The position numbers were made by a program, and so were the translations under genes. A stretch of 64,000 bases of DNA from an uncultured Eubacteriales bacterium (lineage in GTDB: Bacteria > Bacillota > Clostridia > Oscillospirales > Acutalibacteraceae): positions 1-64,000 of the forward strand of contig OMZU01000019.1 of assembly GCA_900315605.1 (NCBI GenBank), read 5' to 3'. The notes under the pieces were generated by a model, which saw only the letters and a list, made by a program, of their open reading frames with translations, did not search any database and was not told where the DNA came from. Each line of letters starts with the position of its first letter. Within the stretch, counting starts at the first letter, position 1. Below are positions 44,305 to 51,857 of the stretch, in pieces.

Positions 44305-44325
44305 CTTGCTTGCTTCCTTCAGGTA

Positions 44326-45555
44326 TTACTGTCGGCTGTATTTTCCGACAATTACGCTTGAGTTTTGTCCGCCAAAGCCAAAGGCGTTGGACATCGCATA
44401 GCTGATCTCGGCGTTTTTGGCGGTGTTAGGAACAAGGTCGATTCCGGCACATTCGGGGTCAACCTCGTTCAGATTGATCGTCGGAGGGATCACTCCGGTT
44501 TCGATTGCCTTTACACAGGTAATGGTCTCGGTGATTCCGCCGGCTCCCATCATATGACCTGTCGCGCCCTTTGTTGAGCTGACATATGGCGTTTTTTCGC
44601 CGAAAAGCTCGCGGATCGCGGCGGTTTCAACAGCGTCGCCCTTTCCGGTCGCAGTGCCGTGAGCGTTGATGTAGCCGATGTCCGAGGGCTTTAAGCCTGC
44701 CTCGGCAAGTGCAAGCTTCATGCAGGCAATTGCTCCGCGACCCTCCGGGTGAGGGGCGGTAACGTGATATGCGTCGCAGGTGTTGCCGCAGCCCAAAACT
44801 TCGCCGTAGATCTCGGCTCCGCGCGCAAGAGCGTGCTCCTCGGTTTCGAGCACCAGTGCGCCGCCGCCTTCGCCGATAACAAAACCGTCGCGGCTGATGT
44901 CAAAGGGTCGGCTTGCGGTGGAGGGAGAATCGTTTCGTTTTGAAAGAGCCTTGGCGTTGGCAAGCGAGTAGATCACCAGCGGACAGAGCACGCTTTCTGC
45001 TCCCACAGCCAGCATTACGTCTGCCTTTCCCGATTGCATACACATAACAGCCGTTCCGATCGCGTCGCCGCCCGAGGAGCAGGCTGTGCTGACGGTGTAG
45101 CTGGGACCCTGAATGTGGTAGTCGATCGCTATATTTGCAGCGGCAATGTTTCCCAGGATTTTCGGAATGAACCGCGGACCTACCTTTTTGTGAGAGGCTC
45201 CCGAAAGCGCGTCCTGAGTAAATGCGGTCGTGGCAACTCCGCTCATGGCGGTGCCCATAACTATGCCGGTGCGGTCGGGCTCGATTTCGATTTTGCTTTG
45301 CTTTATCGCTTCCTCGGCTGCAATATATGCGTATTGCATGAAGGGGTCGGTTTTTCGGATCAGATCCTTTGGAAGATGCTCGGACGGATTAAAATTCTTT
45401 ATTTCGCCTGCGATCTGAACCGCAAGCTCCGAGGAATCAAAGGATTTGATGGTATCTATTCCCGAAACTCCGGAGATTATATTTTTCCAATATTCGTCAA
45501 CGCCGATACCAACGGGGGTAACTGCGCCCATTCCTGTGATGACAATTTTTTTCAT
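44326..45555 (-). CDS. Beta-ketoacyl-ACP synthase II (FabF-like)
   Basis: 409 residues, normal for KAS II. Condensing enzyme with the Cys-His-His triad: STACSSGGDA, NAHGTATGKGD and STKGATGHMMGAGG, and the terminal FGFGGQNSSVI. ATG at 45555 after AAGGAG. First gene of the operon; no acpP, fabD or fabG alongside, so it is probably not the housekeeping fatty-acid locus. It could act in elongation of a specialised acyl chain. An imperfect T-N11-A type dyad lies 46 bases upstream, between it and the divergent LysR gene. Confidence 0.9.
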   Translation of the reverse strand: MKKIVITGMGAVTPVGIGVDEYWKNIISGVSGIDTIKSFDSSELAVQIAGEIKNFNPSEHLPKDLIRKTDPFMQYAYIAAEEAIKQSKIEIEPDRTGIVMGTAMSGVATTAFTQDALSGASHKKVGPRFIPKILGNIAAANIAIDYHIQGPSYTVSTACSSGGDAIGTAVMCMQSGKADVMLAVGAESVLCPLVIYSLANAKALSKRNDSPSTASRPFDISRDGFVIGEGGGALVLETEEHALARGAEIYGEVLGCGNTCDAYHVTAPHPEGRGAIACMKLALAEAGLKPSDIGYINAHGTATGKGDAVETAAIRELFGEKTPYVSSTKGATGHMMGAGGITETITCVKAIETGVIPPTINLNEVDPECAGIDLVPNTAKNAEISYAMSNAFGFGGQNSSVIVGKYSRQ

Positions 45556-45600
45556 TGATGGTGCTCCTTGCAAGAAATAAAAAATAGCTATTTACAAATT

Positions 45601-45614
45601 GCATAATACTATGC
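45601..45614. promoter_or_regulatory. Candidate LysR-type operator
   Basis: GCATA-ATAC-TATGC is a perfect 5-bp dyad with the T-N11-A spacing typical of LysR regulators, in the divergent fabF-like/lysR intergenic region. Binding is inference. Confidence 0.45.
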
Positions 45615-45757
45615 TATATTTAGATTATAACAGAGAGCAAAAGGTTTTTCAATACAAAAGGTAATGCAAATTAGGCTGTTATCAGTCTTGTGATTTCAAT
45701 TTTTGCATAATAGGGTTTTTTAGCTGCCCAAAAGCCTTTGACGAACAGGAGGGTCTT

Positions 45758-46666
45758 ATGGATATCAACCAGCTTAGCTGCTTTATCTCGGTTGCGCAAA
45801 CTCTGAATTTTTCAGAGGCGGCAAGGCGCAATTATGTTTCTCAGTCCTCGGTCAGCAGATATATCAGCGATCTTGAAAAGGAATTCGGAGTAAAGCTTTT
45901 TTCGCGTTCTCACCGCGACGTTGTGATAACCAACGAGGGTAAAACCCTGCTGCCCTATGCAATTGAGATCGTAAATACAATCGGCAAGGCAAAGACGATC
46001 ATCAACCAGCTCAGAAACGGCGGAAGAGGAAAGATCACTCTTGGCTGCGATATAACCTCGCTTTGGTTCCCGTCAAAATGCGTATCGGATTTCAGAAAAA
46101 AATATCCCGACATCACCATCGAGCTAAAGACGTTTGAGGCAGCTGACAGAAGCCAGGGCATCACCGGGGGAGAATATGATTTTTGCTTTATGCCCAGAGA
46201 TATGGTGCCCGAGAGCTCGGAGATCGAAACTCTGGTCACCCACACCGAGCCCCTTGTTGCCGTGACCCAAAAGGGCGGAACCAAAACCGAAAAAAGCGTT
46301 AATCCCGCGCAGCTTGCCGACAAAAAGCTTGTGCTGCTTTCGGAATCGGTCGCGCCTATAGTATATATGGAAATCGTTGATTTGCTGAGGACCTTTCACA
46401 TTTCTCCCGAGATAGATTCCTCATACAACGAGCTTGCGCCCTTGTGTATTGCCGTTTCGTCGGGGCTGGGGATATCTGTTCTTCCGCGCTCGCTGGCGGA
46501 GCTTTCCTCAGGCGCGTATGCCGATTTGATCCCGTTTGGAGAAGCGGACACCGGGATCGCATATGCGGCGGTTTGGTCAAAAAGCATTTCAAATCCTGTG
46601 GCGGAGCTTTTTGTCAAAACGATAAAGCAGTACGCCCACGGAGACGACAGCATTTATGAGATTTAA
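45758..46666 (+). CDS. LysR-family transcriptional regulator
   Basis: 302 residues. N-terminal winged helix-turn-helix (LNFSEAARRNYVSQSSVSRYISDLEKEFGVKLFSR), then a periplasmic-binding-like effector domain (about 90-300). Divergent from the fabF-like operon with 202 bases between, the usual layout for a LysR regulator of its neighbour. The effector is perhaps an acyl compound made or used by that operon, but there is no direct evidence. Good GGAGG site. Confidence 0.9.
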   Translation: MDINQLSCFISVAQTLNFSEAARRNYVSQSSVSRYISDLEKEFGVKLFSRSHRDVVITNEGKTLLPYAIEIVNTIGKAKTIINQLRNGGRGKITLGCDITSLWFPSKCVSDFRKKYPDITIELKTFEAADRSQGITGGEYDFCFMPRDMVPESSEIETLVTHTEPLVAVTQKGGTKTEKSVNPAQLADKKLVLLSESVAPIVYMEIVDLLRTFHISPEIDSSYNELAPLCIAVSSGLGISVLPRSLAELSSGAYADLIPFGEADTGIAYAAVWSKSISNPVAELFVKTIKQYAHGDDSIYEI

Positions 46667-46687
46667 AACCATAATAAAATAAAAAAA

Positions 46688-46698
46688 GGGCTGTCGCA
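46688..46698. repeat. Left inverted repeat flanking the XRE gene
   Basis: GGGCTGTCGCA, preceded by seven A. Its exact inverse TGCGACAGCCC is at 47541-47551, followed by a T-run. The XRE gene at 46818-47429 lies between. Confidence 0.6.
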
Positions 46699-46715
46699 CT
46701 AAGCCCTGACAAGAT

Positions 46716-46741
46716 CCGGGCAGTCCTTTCGGACTGCCCGG
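46716..46741 (+). terminator. Strong hairpin after the LysR gene
   Basis: CCGGGCAGTCC-TTTC-GGACTGCCCGG, a perfect 11-bp stem with tetraloop but no T-run. Could stop or stabilise the LysR transcript. Confidence 0.5.
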
Positions 46742-46777
46742 TCATAGCATTATACAAATTTAAAAGTAAGAAATGGA

Positions 46778-46811
46778 AAATCCGGACAGAGAGATACATC
46801 CGTCCGGATTT
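46778..46811 (-). terminator. Terminator after the XRE membrane regulator gene
   Basis: AAAATCCGGAC pairs with GTCCGGATTT around a 14-base loop; on the minus strand it is followed by TT. Confidence 0.6.
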
Positions 46812-46817
46812 CGCTAT

Positions 46818-47429
46818 TTATTTTTTTGACAAAACCTTTTTCTGCCATGAGACTTTGCCGCATTGCGGACATTTCATCCGTCGGGTACGTCCCATGTGCG
46901 GCGCCCACAGTACGCTTTTAAAGGTCGGCACATAGCAGTTGCCGCATTCGGCGCATTCATAATAACCCGCCGTTTGCTCGATGCGTAGGGCAAAGACCAT
47001 GCTGACAATAAACGGAATGAAGGCGGCGAGTATCAGGACAATGCGCGCCCAGGCAGGCATATTGATATAGCTTGCCGCCAATACGGCGCCGAATAAAATA
47101 ATGCTCGCCAATACGCCGATCAGGATTTCCAGCGAAAGCAGCTTTTTGTCGGTCGTTTCCTTTTGCTGAGCCATTTCCATCAACAGCCGTTCGGATGTTT
47201 CCTTGTAGTTCTCCATTACGATAACCTCCCCGTTCAGTAAATCGTTGACGGTGATATCCAGCAGCAAGCACAGCTCCGGCATCAGCGCGACGTCGGGCAA
47301 CGACTTGCCTGTTTCCCATTTGGATACCGCCCTGTCAGTGATGCGCAGCTGCTCCGCCAACTGCAATTGCGTCATATGATTTGCTTTACGCCGTTCGGCG
47401 ATAAAGCGTCCGATTTTCATTTGATCCAT
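46818..47429 (-). CDS. XRE-type regulator with two membrane helices and a zinc ribbon
   Basis: 203 residues. N-terminal XRE helix-turn-helix (GRFIAERRKANHMTQLQLAE, ITDRAVSKWETGKSLPD), a linker, two membrane helices (about 98-140), then a C-terminal zinc ribbon with CAECGNC and MKCPQCGKVSW. This architecture is known in Firmicutes as a membrane-tethered repressor-like family of unknown targets. GGGAGG precedes the ATG. Bounded by inverted repeats (46688 and 47541), so it may be a small mobile or transferred cassette. Confidence 0.85.
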   Translation of the reverse strand: MDQMKIGRFIAERRKANHMTQLQLAEQLRITDRAVSKWETGKSLPDVALMPELCLLLDITVNDLLNGEVIVMENYKETSERLLMEMAQQKETTDKKLLSLEILIGVLASIILFGAVLAASYINMPAWARIVLILAAFIPFIVSMVFALRIEQTAGYYECAECGNCYVPTFKSVLWAPHMGRTRRMKCPQCGKVSWQKKVLSKK

Positions 47430-47518
47430 TGTGACGACCTCCCTTCACTGTTATTGTAGTCCTTCTCCGTCAAAAAAGCAACCAACCATCAGTTGAGTGG
47501 TGTAAAAATCGCAAAAAA

Positions 47519-47558
47519 GCTGCCGCAAAATCTTTCGATCTGCGACAGCCCGTTGTTT
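47519..47558. terminator. Bidirectional terminator next to the signal-peptidase operon
   Basis: GCTGCCGCA (47519-47527) pairs with TGCGACAGC (47541-47549), one mismatch; followed by T-runs on both strands. Right arm coincides with the 47541 inverted repeat. Confidence 0.6.
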
Positions 47559-47585
47559 TTTTAAGCTATAGAATTTGATTGAAAA

Positions 47586-47649
47586 TCAGCTGAAATATCT
47601 CTTCAAAAGACCAGCAAAGCCTGCGCCGTGGCGCGCCTTGTCCTTTGCC
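47586..47649 (-). pseudogene. Duplicated 3' end of rubrerythrin (remnant)
   Basis: 57 bases (47593-47649) match 48178-48234, the end of the intact rubrerythrin gene, with only three differences. Read on the minus strand it encodes [20 protein letters not shown] and a stop; no other rubrerythrin sequence is attached. It lies just downstream of the signal-peptidase-like gene. Confidence 0.85.
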
Positions 47650-47682
47650 GATCTAGCGCAAATAAGCATCTGAGTTGCGCGG

Positions 47683-48174
47683 TTATTCGAGATGTATCAC
47701 CCCGATGATCTCATTTACATCAACTAAGCCGATCTTAGAGGAACGACTGTCGAGAGATACTGCGCGGTTGTCACCCAACACAAAGACTTTGCCTTCGGGA
47801 ATGACTTCGGGGATACTATAGTCGCAATTGACGCCGGAAAAAGTCGTATCCTTTATATAAGGCTCCGAAATTTGAATATCATCAACGAAAATGCGCTCAT
47901 TTTCGTAATCAAGTCGGAGCGACTGTCCTTCAACCGCGATGACGCGCTTAATCAATGGTTTGGTGTAATCGCTTTTCTTTTGAATGAGAATAATATCGCC
48001 GTTTTTCGGATCGCCGTTAAAAGGATCGGCAAAAATGACATCACCATTTTTCAGTGTGGGTTCCATTGCGTGTCCGTCAACTTCGACACGGGTTTTGCCG
48101 CAGCTGCATAAAACCAATGGGATCAGCAACACGATCGAAAGCAGGCATACAACCCCTTTTTTCAAGTTTATCAC
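47683..48174 (-). CDS. Signal peptidase I-like lipoprotein lacking the catalytic serine
   Basis: 163 residues. N-terminal signal with a possible lipobox (LVLCSCGKT; lipidated Cys in LCSC). The S26 fold is evident: box B reads [10 protein letters not shown], where active enzymes have S before M; the codon here is GCA (Ala). The general-base Lys is present in [11 protein letters not shown], and box E in [15 protein letters not shown]. So the fold is conserved but peptidase activity is not expected. GTG start overlaps the rubrerythrin stop (GTGA), implying co-translation. Could be a pseudo-enzyme or regulatory subunit; alternatively, the sequence has a mutation. Confidence 0.82.
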   Translation of the reverse strand: MINLKKGVVCLLSIVLLIPLVLCSCGKTRVEVDGHAMEPTLKNGDVIFADPFNGDPKNGDIILIQKKSDYTKPLIKRVIAVEGQSLRLDYENERIFVDDIQISEPYIKDTTFSGVNCDYSIPEVIPEGKVFVLGDNRAVSLDSRSSKIGLVDVNEIIGVIHLE

Positions 48175-48710
48175 TCAAAATATCTCTTCAAAAGACCTGC
48201 AAAGCCTGCGCCGTGACGCGCCTCGTCCTTTGCCATTTCGTGAACTGTGTCGTGAATAGCGTCAAGGTCTTGAGCCTTTGCTCTCTTTGCAAGGTCAAAC
48301 TTGCCTGCGCACGCGCCTGTTTCTGCTTCAACGCGCATTTCAAGGTTTTTCTTTGTGCTGTCGGTGAGGACCTCGCCCAAAAGCTCTGCAAACTTTGCTG
48401 CGTGCTCTGCTTCCTCAAATGCATATTTTGTGAACGCTGCGGAAACCTCGGGATAGCCTTCTCTGTCAGCAACTCTTGCCATTGCAAGATACATTCCGAC
48501 CTCGCTGCACTCGCCCTCAAAGTTAGCTCTGAGATCCTTGAGGATGTCCTCGCTAACGCCCTGAGCTACGCCGAGCTCGTGAACTGTTGCAAAGGAAGCC
48601 TCTTCGTCCATAAGCTTGAATTTTGAAGCCGGAGCCTTGCATACCGGGCAGAATTCCGGCGGCTCGGGTCCTTCGTGGATTTGTCCGCAAACTGTGCAAT
48701 ACCATTTCAT
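48171..48710 (-). CDS. Rubredoxin-first (reverse) rubrerythrin
   Basis: 179 residues. N-terminal rubredoxin with CTVCG and CPVCKAP knuckles, followed by a four-helix di-iron domain with E-E-x-x-H motifs ([19 protein letters not shown]). The domain order, rubredoxin before di-iron, is that of the clostridial reverse rubrerythrins, NADH-linked peroxidases used in oxygen defence. ATG at 48710 follows AAAGGAG. Its 3' end is partially duplicated at 47593. Confidence 0.92.
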   Translation of the reverse strand: MKWYCTVCGQIHEGPEPPEFCPVCKAPASKFKLMDEEASFATVHELGVAQGVSEDILKDLRANFEGECSEVGMYLAMARVADREGYPEVSAAFTKYAFEEAEHAAKFAELLGEVLTDSTKKNLEMRVEAETGACAGKFDLAKRAKAQDLDAIHDTVHEMAKDEARHGAGFAGLLKRYFE

Positions 48711-48783
48711 AATTATTTCTCCTTTATTCAATGTTTGTAATAATAGATAAATTGTTTGTGATTTAGCTTATAATATCATACAA

Positions 48784-48821
48784 TTTGTGTATTTTAATTG
48801 CATATTAGAATTATACACAAA
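48784..48821. promoter_or_regulatory. Dyad upstream of rubrerythrin
   Basis: TTTGTGTAT (48784-48792) and its exact inverse ATACACAAA (48813-48821) are separated by 20 bases, about 75 bases before the gene. Resembles a redox-regulator site only in a general way (Rex-like half-sites contain TTGTG). Confidence 0.35.
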
Positions 48822-48868
48822 TGATTTTTCACGTTCCCAATACTTTGGAATATTATAGGATTGACTTT

Positions 48869-49018
48869 AGGGCACCTCTAAAAATTCATAGCTGCCCATA
48901 GTCACAAATCTTTCACAGCATATTTCTGCCAAAACTCCTCGTTATACGTCAGTATGACATCGTCGTTACTATAAAATATCCGCACCTCTGAACAACAGTG
49001 AATTTTTAGAGGTGCCCT
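48869..49018. mobile_element. 150-bp MITE-like element with perfect 20-bp inverted ends (family E)
   Basis: AGGGCACCTCTAAAAATTCA (48869-48888) and its exact inverse (48999-49018). No coding frame. The right end reaches to about 20 bases before the amidase start. A remnant with the same left end is at 3349. Together with the dyad it accounts for the gene-free 48711-49039. Confidence 0.8.
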
Positions 49019-49039
49019 TTATGAAAAGAGGTTTTGCAT

Positions 49040-49585
49040 ATGCCTAAAATCTATCTAAGCCCATCCTTGCAGGAGTTCAATCCTTATGTTGACGGCGGCA
49101 ACGAGGAATACTACATGAATCTTATTGCCGACGAGGTCGAGCCCTATCTGCGCGCAAGCGGGATCGACTTTGAGCGCAACAGCCCCGAAATGACGCTTAC
49201 TCAGGCAATCGCTGAATCTAACAGGGGAAATTACGATCTTCACCTTGCGATCCACAGCAACGCTTCTCCGGCAAGCTCGGCAGGCAGAAATACCGGCGCG
49301 GATATCTATTATTACCCGACGAGCCAAAACGGAAGAAGGCTTGCGGAAACTATAAGAGAGAACTACCGCGACATCTACCGCGAGCCCGATAACATTGACC
49401 TTATCCCGACGACCGCGCTTGCCGAGATCAGGAGAACCAAGGCTCCCTCGGTTTTGATCGAGGTCGCATATCACGACAATCCGGTTGAAGCGCAGTGGAT
49501 AAGAGACAATTTGGAGGTCATCGGAAGAAATCTGGCAAAGTCCGTCGCGGAATATTTGGGAGTTCCGTTTGTTGAGCCAAAATAA
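49040..49585 (+). CDS. N-acetylmuramoyl-L-alanine amidase, Amidase_3 family
   Basis: 181 residues; cytosolic or exported by an unclassical route, since no signal peptide is visible. Recognised from GGNEEYYMNLIADEV (metal-binding Glu), LHLAIHSNA (metal His), YYYPTSQNG and SVLIEVAYHDN (catalytic Glu). The opening SPSLQEFNPYVD lacks the first metal-ligand His of the usual DPGHGG motif. Such phage-/spore-type short amidases cleave the stem peptide from MurNAc. ATG at 49040 chosen; AGAGG stands 7 bases before. Confidence 0.85.
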   Translation: MPKIYLSPSLQEFNPYVDGGNEEYYMNLIADEVEPYLRASGIDFERNSPEMTLTQAIAESNRGNYDLHLAIHSNASPASSAGRNTGADIYYYPTSQNGRRLAETIRENYRDIYREPDNIDLIPTTALAEIRRTKAPSVLIEVAYHDNPVEAQWIRDNLEVIGRNLAKSVAEYLGVPFVEPK

Positions 49586-49601
49586 TTATTTGTGTTGCGT
49601 G

Positions 49602-49630
49602 TTGCGCATAAAAATATTTTGTGGTAGAAT
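49602..49630 (+). promoter_or_regulatory. Promoter of the LUD gene
   Basis: TTGCGC (49602-49607), 17-base spacer, TAGAAT (49625-49630). Confidence 0.6.
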
Positions 49631-49664
49631 AGTACTGCATTAATTGATGAAACGGAGAATCAAT

Positions 49665-50327
49665 ATGACGGACGAATTAAAGGCAAGGGTCGAAAAAACC
49701 CTTCAAAACCTAAAGCGAAACAAAATGGCGGCGTACTATGTTGACACAAAGGAGGAAGCCTGCGAGCTTGTAAAGTCGCTTATCAACAAGGGCGACGTGA
49801 TCTCAAGCGGCGGCTCGGTGACTTTGAAGCAAACCGGAGTTTATGACATCATCACTTCCTCCGACTACAACTACCTTGACCGTTCCGCTCCCGGGATCAC
49901 AAGGGAAGAAATTGAGGAGGTTTACCGCAAGACCTTTTGTGCCGACGCATTTTTTACCAGCTCAAACGCCGTTACCGAAAACGGAGAGCTTTATAACGTT
50001 GACGGAAATTCAAACCGCGTTGCGGCGATTTTGTACGGCCCCAAAAGCGTGGTAGTGGTTTGCGGGATCAACAAGCTTGTCAAAAATATCGACGAGGCGA
50101 TCTACCGCGTAAAGACAAAGGCGGCACCGCCGAACACAGTCAGGCTCGGAATTGAAACCTATTGCGCAAAAGCCGGACAGTGCGTTTCGCTGAACAACGA
50201 AAGCCCCGAGCTTTGCGAGGGCTGCCACAGCGATGGCAGGATCTGCTGCAATTATGTAGTATGCGCTCAGCAAAGGCATGTTGAGAGGATCAAGGTCATT
50301 ATTATCGGCGAGGAATACGGTTATTAA
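49665..50327 (+). CDS. LUD-domain (lactate utilization-type) protein
   Basis: 220 residues. LUD domain: GDVISSGGSVTLKQTGVYD, SSNAVTENGELYNVDGNSNRVAAI and the VVVVCGINKLVKN strand. Related to LutC/YkgG proteins, which take part in lactate oxidation, but no LutB-type Fe-S partner is adjacent. Late cysteines (CAKAGQC, CEGCHSDGRICCN) are clustered and could bind a metal. GGAGA precedes the ATG at 49665. Confidence 0.85.
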   Translation: MTDELKARVEKTLQNLKRNKMAAYYVDTKEEACELVKSLINKGDVISSGGSVTLKQTGVYDIITSSDYNYLDRSAPGITREEIEEVYRKTFCADAFFTSSNAVTENGELYNVDGNSNRVAAILYGPKSVVVVCGINKLVKNIDEAIYRVKTKAAPPNTVRLGIETYCAKAGQCVSLNNESPELCEGCHSDGRICCNYVVCAQQRHVERIKVIIIGEEYGY

Positions 50328-50334
50328 AACAGAA

Positions 50335-50362
50335 AAACGGGGCTGCCGAGGCAACCCCGTTT
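50335..50362. terminator. Bidirectional terminator
   Basis: AAACGGGG (50335-50342) pairs with CCCCGTTT (50355-50362), with an inner TGCC/GGCA helix. Sits between convergent genes. Confidence 0.8.
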
Positions 50363-50368
50363 GGGCGG

Positions 50369-50482
50369 TTATTCGCAGCTTTTGGAGCTTTTGTTTCGGC
50401 TGCCCTGCTGAGTTTTGTTTTGGCTGCTTTTGTTGCTGTTCTGCTTGTTCTGGCTGTTGTTTGAATTCTGGTTGTTGTTCAT
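50369..50482 (-). CDS. 37-residue Asn/Gln/Ser-rich peptide
   Basis: A complete short gene: strong AAGGAGGTG site 7 bases before ATG at 50482, then 37 codons almost entirely N, Q, S and K, one Arg and one Gly, ending SKSCE. No membrane segment. It resembles the small, low-complexity peptides of spore-forming Clostridia but matches no family I can name with certainty. The reading frame is uninterrupted and ends just before the shared terminator. A real, short gene is likely because the ribosome site and codon pattern are good; function unknown. Confidence 0.65.
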   Translation of the reverse strand: MNNNQNSNNSQNKQNSNKSSQNKTQQGSRNKSSKSCE

Positions 50483-50537
50483 ATCAACACCTCCTTGTGA
50501 GAATAGTATTTACCGAGAATTGTAAATAATACTTAAT

Positions 50538-51857
50538 ATGAATGAATTTTTAACAAGAATGAAATCGCTCTTGGGCGACGAATTTCCCGAATTTTTAAAA
50601 TACTATGACCGACCGGAGCACAGAGGGCTGAGGGTCAATACTCTGAAATGCAGTCCCGGAAGGCTTGCTCAGCTGCTTGGGATAGAATTGGAGCCGACGC
50701 CCTTTTGCAAAGAGGGAAGATATATCCCCGACGACGCACAGGGACTGGGAAACAGTCCGCTGCACCACTGCGGCGCGTTCTATATCCAGGAGCCGTCGGC
50801 GACCTCGGCTGTTGAGCTGCTGGGGGTCGAAAAGGGTGATTTTGTCCTTGACCTTTGCGCCGCTCCCGGAGGAAAAAGCACCCAAATCGGCGCGAAGCTT
50901 GACGGAACCGGCTTGCTGTGGTCAAACGAAATCGTAAGGAACCGCGCCAATATTCTTTTATCGAATATTGAACGAATGGGTATCTCCAACGCTGTGGTGT
51001 CGAGCGAACGCCCCGACCGGCTGTGTGAGCAGCTTTCCGGGCAGTTTGACCGGGTGCTGGTTGACGCGCCGTGCAGCGGAGAGGGAATGTTCCGCAAGAA
51101 CAACGAGGCTCAGCTCGAATGGAGCGTTGAGCATGTAAAAAGCTGTGCGCAGCGACAGCTCAATATTTTAAACTCCGCCAAGCTCGCCCTAAAGAACGGT
51201 GGCATTATGGTGTATTCCACCTGCACGTTTTCACGCGAGGAAAACGAAGAGGTCATCGAACGATTTTTGAGCGAGAATCCCGATTTTTCGCTTGAGGAGC
51301 CAAACGTGAGCTTTGGCAGGCGAACGCTGGATCATGCCGTCAGGATATTTCCAATGGACGGCGGCGAGGGGCATTTTGCCGCAAGGCTGAGAAAACGCGG
51401 CGAAAAATGCGGCAATCCTCAGCCGGAGCGCAGGGCAAAGGCGGATAAAAAAATTCTGGATTTTTACGACGGGCTGTTTTGCGGCAGACCGTTCGGAGTA
51501 AATTTTGAAATCATCGGAAACAAGATTATGATTCTTCCAAAGAATTATAATTTCAATATACAGGGAATAAATATCCTAAGATCCGGAGTCGTGCTGGGCG
51601 AGCTCGTAAAGAACCGGATCGAGCCGCACCACAGCGCGTTTATGGCGGCAAAGCCCGGGGATTGTGCATTGTCGGCGGATTTTGACGTTGACAGCGACGA
51701 GATCAGGGCGTTCCTTCACGGCGAAGAAATCGGCGTTGAGGCTTCGCTCAGGGGCTATTGCGCGGTGTGCGTAAACTCAATGACGACCGGCTTTGGCAAG
51801 GCGTCGGGCGGACGGCTCAAGAATAAATATCCCAAAGGACTGAGAACCCTTAGATGA
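50538..51857 (+). CDS. RsmF-like rRNA cytosine-C5 methyltransferase
   Basis: 439 residues. SAM-dependent 5-methylcytosine RNA methyltransferase of the NOL1/NOP2/sun class: SAM loop LDLCAAPGGKSTQIG, motif IV VDAPCSGEGMF and the catalytic-Cys motif VYSTCTFSREENEE. The C-terminal part, ending with RLKNKYPKGLRTLR, is the RsmF-B type RNA-binding domain. Probable target is 16S rRNA (C1407 in E. coli), by family inference. No clear ribosome site. It overlaps ksgA by 4 bases, a pair with related function. Confidence 0.88.
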   Translation: MNEFLTRMKSLLGDEFPEFLKYYDRPEHRGLRVNTLKCSPGRLAQLLGIELEPTPFCKEGRYIPDDAQGLGNSPLHHCGAFYIQEPSATSAVELLGVEKGDFVLDLCAAPGGKSTQIGAKLDGTGLLWSNEIVRNRANILLSNIERMGISNAVVSSERPDRLCEQLSGQFDRVLVDAPCSGEGMFRKNNEAQLEWSVEHVKSCAQRQLNILNSAKLALKNGGIMVYSTCTFSREENEEVIERFLSENPDFSLEEPNVSFGRRTLDHAVRIFPMDGGEGHFAARLRKRGEKCGNPQPERRAKADKKILDFYDGLFCGRPFGVNFEIIGNKIMILPKNYNFNIQGINILRSGVVLGELVKNRIEPHHSAFMAAKPGDCALSADFDVDSDEIRAFLHGEEIGVEASLRGYCAVCVNSMTTGFGKASGGRLKNKYPKGLRTLR

